Below are positions 6,199 to 9,950 of a stretch of 9,950 nt of DNA, piece by piece. The notes beneath the pieces were generated by a model. That model searched no databases and was not told where the DNA came from. It was given only the letters and a program-made list of their open reading frames with translations. The stretch is from the NCBI GenBank assembly GCA_947623795.1, contig CANQHS010000029.1, forward strand, positions 1-9,950, given 5' to 3'. The position numbers were made by a program, and so were the translations under genes. The first letter of the stretch is position 1; each line of letters begins with the position of its first letter. The stretch is from an uncultured Clostridia bacterium (lineage in GTDB: Bacteria; Bacillota; Clostridia; Christensenellales; UBA1242).

Positions 6199-7730
6199 CG
6201 AATTATTACGAATTGGGTGGCGATTCTGTTTCCGCAAAACGGGTGGATGATTTAATAAAGCAAACACAAGAAAAGTTAATTAAATTTTTTGGTGAAAAGT
6301 ATCGCAACCAGATTATTCAAAAAATTAGCAAAACGAAATATATTTTTGTGCGAAAATGTTCGCTTGATTATGATGAAGATGTTGAGTCTAAATATAAGGA
6401 CCCAGTTAAATCCTATGTGGAAGCACGCTTTGGCTCATTTGAAAAGTTAAACAATACCTATATACAAGGAACAACAATAACAAAAGACAATTTTTTAAGC
6501 ATTTTGCATAATGCAAAAGATAGTTTTAAAGTTGATGATAATTTTTTAAACATTATCTTAGCTTTTAATTATTGGCTTTATAAGCAAACACCAACCAAAG
6601 ATTTAGCTGATAAGATAGTGGGGGACATACAAAATTATCATTTAACATACATTTTTGATATGATTTTGCATGACTACATTGCTTTTTCCAACTTTCTTAA
6701 TTATAAATTTCATGTTTATAAAAAAACTCAAAAAGCATTAAATCTAACCGAACGCGAGGAAGTGGTTTTTGATTGCCTTGAACAAGTCTTTGGCGATAAT
6801 TTAACTGTCAATTTGAGAATAGCACCTGTATATTTAATTTATAGCGGACTTAAAGACAAAACTAAATTAACAGATGAACAAAAGCATACTTTTGAAAATA
6901 TGTTTAATGAATTGACGGGCAAAACTCTAAATTACAATGATTATATTGAAGATGAGTCATTTATGAATAAATTGTCACAACTTGATAGTTCAATTCAACA
7001 AAAAATGGCTGAAAAACATTTAAATCAAGCTGAATCTGATAATTTTGTGCGCATATCATTGCCAATGCTTAAAACTTTGACATCTAATTATACCAATGGT
7101 GATGCCGTGTTTGAAGAGATATACAATTTTGTAAAAAACAAATTTGATTGGATTGGGTTTCAAATTAGATTGTTTCACAACAATGGACTTTGTGATTCTT
7201 GCATTATTTTAATGGATGAAAGCGATAGCCACATTTTATCTCACGAAACAATTCATGCCATATCTAGTAAGGATGATGGGTCGAGCATAGGATTCCGCAC
7301 AGATGACTCAAATTATGCACTAAATGAAGTGATAACTGAAATGTTTGCTTTGATGGCTGATGGATATAGTTTGTCTACTTATGAAGGTGCACACTTAAAT
7401 TACTATACTGCCGCAATACCAATTTTAAAAAAATTTGTTTTCAAGCATTTAAAAAAGATTAAGGAATTTTATCTTTCTAGCGACATCCAAGGCTTTCAAA
7501 ATTTTATTGGGTTGGAAAACTACTCCGATTTGTGCAACATTGTTTCTGACATATTAGAACGAGCGAGAGAAAAAGAATATACAGCAACACAGATTGAAGT
7601 TTTTATAAAAAAACCTGAAAGTTGCAAAGATAAACTGATTATGATTCTTTTAAACAGATTAAAAGAAATTGTTAAGCAAATTAACAGCCACATAAGAAAA
7701 GAAAAAATTGTCAAATTATTTGGTGTTTAA
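6192..7730 (+). CDS. Gluzincin-like metalloprotease of unknown family (HETIH ... NEVITE)
   Basis: A 512-residue protein. H351-E352-T353-I354-H355 is a zinc-protease HExxH motif, and N378-E379-V380-I381-T382-E383, 24 residues further on, resembles the NExxSD/NExxTE third-ligand motif of thermolysin-type gluzincins. On that model H351, H355 and E379 bind zinc and E352 is the general base. The preceding strand SCIILMDESDSHILS fits the edge strand of such folds. There is no signal peptide or clear membrane span, so it is probably cytoplasmic. The 300 or so residues before the protease core are Asn/Lys/Phe-rich and match nothing I know; about 120 helical residues follow it. GGAGG at 6180-6184 is seven bases before the ATG. 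Sampled 60-base stretches are about 23% G+C against about 38% in glyQS. Substrate unknown; no Xre-type helix-turn-helix as in ImmA/IrrE partners. Confidence 0.88.
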   Translation: MLANYYELGGDSVSAKRVDDLIKQTQEKLIKFFGEKYRNQIIQKISKTKYIFVRKCSLDYDEDVESKYKDPVKSYVEARFGSFEKLNNTYIQGTTITKDNFLSILHNAKDSFKVDDNFLNIILAFNYWLYKQTPTKDLADKIVGDIQNYHLTYIFDMILHDYIAFSNFLNYKFHVYKKTQKALNLTEREEVVFDCLEQVFGDNLTVNLRIAPVYLIYSGLKDKTKLTDEQKHTFENMFNELTGKTLNYNDYIEDESFMNKLSQLDSSIQQKMAEKHLNQAESDNFVRISLPMLKTLTSNYTNGDAVFEEIYNFVKNKFDWIGFQIRLFHNNGLCDSCIILMDESDSHILSHETIHAISSKDDGSSIGFRTDDSNYALNEVITEMFALMADGYSLSTYEGAHLNYYTAAIPILKKFVFKHLKKIKEFYLSSDIQGFQNFIGLENYSDLCNIVSDILERAREKEYTATQIEVFIKKPESCKDKLIMILLNRLKEIVKQINSHIRKEKIVKLFGV

Positions 7731-7745
7731 AATGTCCGTTTTTGT

Positions 7746-7778
7746 AAAAATAATAAGCCATAGGCTTATTTTTTTTGA
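7746..7778 (+). terminator. Terminator of the metalloprotease module
   Basis: AATAAGCC (7752-7759), loop ATA, GGCTTATT (7763-7770), then a continued T-run; A residues upstream extend the stem. It lies about 20 bases after the protease stop codon and closes the two-gene unit. Confidence 0.9.
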
Positions 7779-7930
7779 ATAAAAATTTTTAAAAAGTAAA
7801 AAATAATATTGAAAAATTAATAAAAATTGAATTTTGTATTAATTTTTTAGAAATTTTAAACATTATTATTTGAATTTTATTAGATAAAAACTTTTATTAA
7901 AATTTTAAAATTTAAAAAAGTTTTGTTATT
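7779..7930. other. Very AT-rich spacer before the DUF1540 gene
   Basis: About 150 bases with only occasional G or C, full of A- and T-tracts. TTGAAT at 7870-7875 is a possible -35, but no -10 at correct spacing stands out. It presumably holds the promoter of the next gene. I see no gene or stable hairpin. Confidence 0.5.
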
Positions 7931-7943
7931 GGGGGAGTGATTT

Positions 7944-8258
7944 ATGGATGTAATGTGTAGAAAATATAGTTGCATATACAACGAAAAAACAAAATGCATA
8001 CGCAAAAATTTGCAAGTGGATAATAAGTCTGACTGCGACGATTTGGAGATTGACAACGACAAGATTGTTGAAGATGTTTCTCTTGATATGTTCGAACATG
8101 AGCCTGATATTGCACCTTATCACCACTGCAAAACTATGAATATTAATTGCAACACAGACAATTGCATTTTTAACAAAAATGGCGAATGCTTCTCTAATGG
8201 AATTTTTGTAGGCAGCGAAAAAAACACGGCCCCTTGCAACAGTTTTGTGCCAAGATAA
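7944..8258 (+). CDS. Tandem DUF1540 cysteine-rich protein
   Basis: A 104-residue protein with two copies of the DUF1540 pattern, a small cysteine motif common in Clostridia and thought to bind metal. Copy 2 is canonical: C69-x4-C74-IFN-x5-C82, then an NGIFVG strand and C98-NSF. Copy 1 has C5-x4-C10-IYN-x5-C18 and a NLQV strand. Its closing element appears to be HHC62KTM, displaced by an acidic insert of about 30 residues (26-57) that carries an extra C31. A GGGGGAG (7931-7937) six bases before the ATG supports the start. There is no signal peptide or membrane segment. Function is unknown for the family; a small metal-binding or spore-associated role is often suggested. It sits alone between the protease module and leuS. 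Confidence 0.9.
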   Translation: MDVMCRKYSCIYNEKTKCIRKNLQVDNKSDCDDLEIDNDKIVEDVSLDMFEHEPDIAPYHHCKTMNINCNTDNCIFNKNGECFSNGIFVGSEKNTAPCNSFVPR

Positions 8259-8278
8259 TTTTTGTTAAACAAAATTAT
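8255..8278 (+). terminator. AT-only hairpin at the end of the DUF1540 gene
   Basis: ATAATTTT (8255-8262) pairs with AAAATTAT (8271-8278) with one bulged T and a G-C pair near the loop; it overlaps the stop codon. It lacks G+C in the stem, so it is weak. The hairpin at 8339-8354 may be the main terminator. Confidence 0.35.
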
Positions 8279-8338
8279 TTAAAATTAATATAAAAAATTA
8301 AAGATTATCACAGCCCAAATTTAACTGTAAACAAAATG

Positions 8339-8358
8339 AACTGCGCAAGCAGTTTTTT
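8339..8358 (+). terminator. Intrinsic terminator upstream of leuS
   Basis: AACTGC-GCAA-GCAGTT is a six-pair stem capped by a GCAA (GNRA) tetraloop, with a T-run continuing from the right arm to 8358. It ends the DUF1540 transcript two bases before the -35 of leuS. Confidence 0.75.
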
Positions 8359-8359
8359 C

Positions 8360-8388
8360 TTGACAAATTTTGTGTTTTGTTTTAAAAT
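8360..8388 (+). promoter_or_regulatory. leuS promoter
   Basis: TTGACA (8360-8365), a 17-base spacer and TAAAAT (8383-8388) form a near-consensus sigma-A promoter. Initiation near 8395 gives a leader of about 46 bases to the ATG. Confidence 0.85.
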
Positions 8389-8399
8389 AAACTTATCAG

Positions 8400-8421
8400 T
8401 TTAACTTGTTTTTTAGTTAAA
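8400..8421 (+). promoter_or_regulatory. Small inverted repeat in the leuS leader
   Basis: TTTAACT (8400-8406) and AGTTAAA (8415-8421) flank an eight-base loop. TTTAAACT further down (about 8423-8430) could pair instead with the left arm, next to the TGAGG ribosome binding site (8431-8435). It could be an operator or leader hairpin, but is short and AT-rich. Confidence 0.3.
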
Positions 8422-8440
8422 ATTTAAACTTGAGGTATTT

Positions 8441-9950
8441 ATGAGCGAATATAACCACAAAGAAATTGAAGCAAAATGGAAAAAATATTGGGAAGAGCAT
8501 GACACATTTAAAACCGATGTTTGGGATTTTTCAAAGCCAAAATATTATGCGCTAGATATGTTCCCATATCCGTCTGGCGCGGGGTTGCACGTTGGTCACC
8601 CAGAGGGTTACACCGCAACTGATATTGTGAGCAGGATGAAACGCATGCAAGGATATAATGTTTTGCATCCAATGGGATTTGATTCTTTTGGCTTGCCAGC
8701 CGAGCAATATGCAATCGACACGGGCAACAACCCTGCCGATTTCACTGAGAAAAATATTGAATATTTCACCGGTCAATTGAAAAACATTGGGCTTTCTTTT
8801 GATTGGAGCAAGGAAATTAAAACGAGCGACCCAAGTTATTATAAATGGACGCAATGGATTTTTAAAAAGCTTTATGAAAAGGGATTGGCAAGATGCGAAG
8901 AAATGCCTGTCAATTGGTGCGAAGAATTGGGCTGCGTGCTTGCAAATGATGAAATTGTTGATGGCAAAAGTGAGCGTGGGGGATATCCTGTTGTTAAAAA
9001 GAACATGAAACAATGGGTTATCGATATGCCTGCCTATGCCGAAAAATTGATTGCCGGGCTGGACGGGCTTGATTGGCCAGAAAGCACAAAAATTATGCAA
9101 AAGAATTGGATTGGCAAATCTGAGGGCGTTGAAGTTGAATTTAAGATTGATGGTGGCGGAAAGTTTAGCATTTTCACGACCTGTATTGAAACAATTTATG
9201 GCATAACGTTTATGGTGCTTGCGCCTGAAAATAAGTTGGTTGACGAGTTAAAACCACGCATAAAAAATTGGGCGGAAGTTGAAACTTATAGGCAAGAAAC
9301 AGCCAAGAAAAGCGATATGGAGCGCACCGAACTCAACAAAACAAAATCTGGCGTTAAACTAGACGGAATTTTGGCAATAAATCCGGTCAACAACAAAAAA
9401 GTGCCCGTATTTTTGGGTGATTTTGTGCTTGCAAGTTATGGCACGGGTGCTGTTATGGCAGTGCCTAGTCACGACCAGCGAGATTTTGAATATGCAATTG
9501 CACACAAAATTCCAATGATTCAAGTGATTGACGGGCAAGATGTGAGCGAACACGCTTTTGAAAAACAAGATTATTTGGGCAAAGGCTGCAGGCTTATTAA
9601 TAGCGAAGAATTTTCTGGGCTAACCGTCGAGCAAGCTAAAACTAAGATAACCGAAAAACTCATCAAAATGGGTGTCGGCAAAAGACAAGTTAATTACAAG
9701 ATTAGGGAGTGGGTTTTTGCTCGTCAACGCTATTGGGGTGAGCCTATTCCTGTTGTGCATTTCGAAAACGGAAAAACGCAAGCCTTGAAAGACAGCGAAT
9801 TGCCACTTGTTTTGCCACCGCTAAAAGATTATAAGCCGGCAAAAGACGGAAGCAGTCCGCTTGCAAAAGCTAGCGATTGGGTTAATGTTAAAGTTAACGG
9901 AAAACCCGCAAAACGCGAAACTAGCACCATGCCAGGCAGTGCAGGTTCGA
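8441..9950 (+). CDS. leuS: Leucine--tRNA ligase, N-terminal 503 residues (cut by window end)
   Basis: A class I synthetase that charges tRNA-Leu. The start is set by TGAGG six bases upstream; residues 1-503 are present out of a usual 800-860. The ATP-binding HIGH signature is H50-V51-G52-H53 within PYPSGAGLHVGHPEGYT. The family blocks GFDSFGLPAEQYA, LANDEIVDGKSERGG and LDWPESTKIMQKNWIG follow in order. The CP1 editing domain spans about residues 220-420 and includes GTGAVMAVPSHDQRDFE, with D345 at the position of the conserved editing aspartate. The usual TTRPDT editing motif reads T246-T-C-I-E-T251 here, an unusual change that removes its arginine. The catalytic domain resumes at REWVFARQRYWGEPIP, and the window ends at the TMPG-AGS block. 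KMSKS and the anticodon domain lie beyond it. No T-box precedes it, unlike glyQS. Confidence 0.97.
   Translation, partial: MSEYNHKEIEAKWKKYWEEHDTFKTDVWDFSKPKYYALDMFPYPSGAGLHVGHPEGYTATDIVSRMKRMQGYNVLHPMGFDSFGLPAEQYAIDTGNNPADFTEKNIEYFTGQLKNIGLSFDWSKEIKTSDPSYYKWTQWIFKKLYEKGLARCEEMPVNWCEELGCVLANDEIVDGKSERGGYPVVKKNMKQWVIDMPAYAEKLIAGLDGLDWPESTKIMQKNWIGKSEGVEVEFKIDGGGKFSIFTTCIETIYGITFMVLAPENKLVDELKPRIKNWAEVETYRQETAKKSDMERTELNKTKSGVKLDGILAINPVNNKKVPVFLGDFVLASYGTGAVMAVPSHDQRDFEYAIAHKIPMIQVIDGQDVSEHAFEKQDYLGKGCRLINSEEFSGLTVEQAKTKITEKLIKMGVGKRQVNYKIREWVFARQRYWGEPIPVVHFENGKTQALKDSELPLVLPPLKDYKPAKDGSSPLAKASDWVNVKVNGKPAKRETSTMPGSAGS

Noticed and set aside
8552..9100. Minus-strand frame of 182 codons opposite leuS
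   Set aside because: leuS is unmistakable on the plus strand here and the reverse frame has no initiation signals.
1..9950. CRISPR array, tRNA or rRNA genes, insertion sequence
   Set aside because: No regularly spaced direct repeats, cloverleaf with CCA, rRNA segments or transposase-like protein were seen.

Overview
The window is AT-rich (roughly a third G+C) and uses the standard genetic code. It looks like the chromosome of an uncultured, low-GC Gram-positive bacterium (Bacillota, probably clostridial). The evidence is a T-box leader whose acceptor-pairing bases fit tRNA-Gly, a single-chain (alpha2) glycyl-tRNA synthetase, a DUF1540 cysteine-rich protein, AAGGAG-type ribosome binding sites and sigma-A-like promoters. 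No phage, transposase, CRISPR array, tRNA or rRNA gene was recognised.

Layout. Bases 1-143 hold the 3' part of a structured, non-coding-looking transcript that ends in a perfect-stem terminator. Bases 217-3453 encode a 1078-residue protein of unknown function with a central membrane hairpin, preceded by an extended -10 promoter. Bases 3452-3578 are a compact glycine T-box attenuator. It is followed by a roughly 100-bp inverted-repeat element (3581-3680) and then glyQS (3771-5135). glyQS and rplI (ribosomal protein L9, minus strand) converge on a cluster of stacked hairpins (5133-5275). Divergent from rplI, a fully consensus promoter sits directly on the AUG of a 105-residue protein (5881-6198). 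That gene overlaps a 512-residue intracellular gluzincin-like metalloprotease (6192-7730), and the pair looks like a translationally coupled two-gene module. A very AT-rich spacer leads to a small tandem DUF1540 protein (7944-8258). The window ends inside leuS (8441 onward), which has its own consensus promoter and no T-box.

How the genes fit together. The informational genes (glyQS, rplI, leuS) are housekeeping and appear separately controlled. glyQS is probably induced when uncharged tRNA-Gly accumulates. The three other genes are accessory or lineage-specific: the large membrane protein, the 105-aa/metalloprotease pair, and the DUF1540 protein.

Most worth a second look: the T-box, which seems to have only a tiny hairpin with GGA in its loop in place of Stem I; the unannotated small protein/metalloprotease pair behind a leaderless promoter; and a LeuRS whose editing motif TTRPDT reads TTCIET. 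Other points are the repeat architecture of the 1078-aa protein and a recurring arrangement in which the -10 box lies only a few bases before the Shine-Dalgarno sequence.
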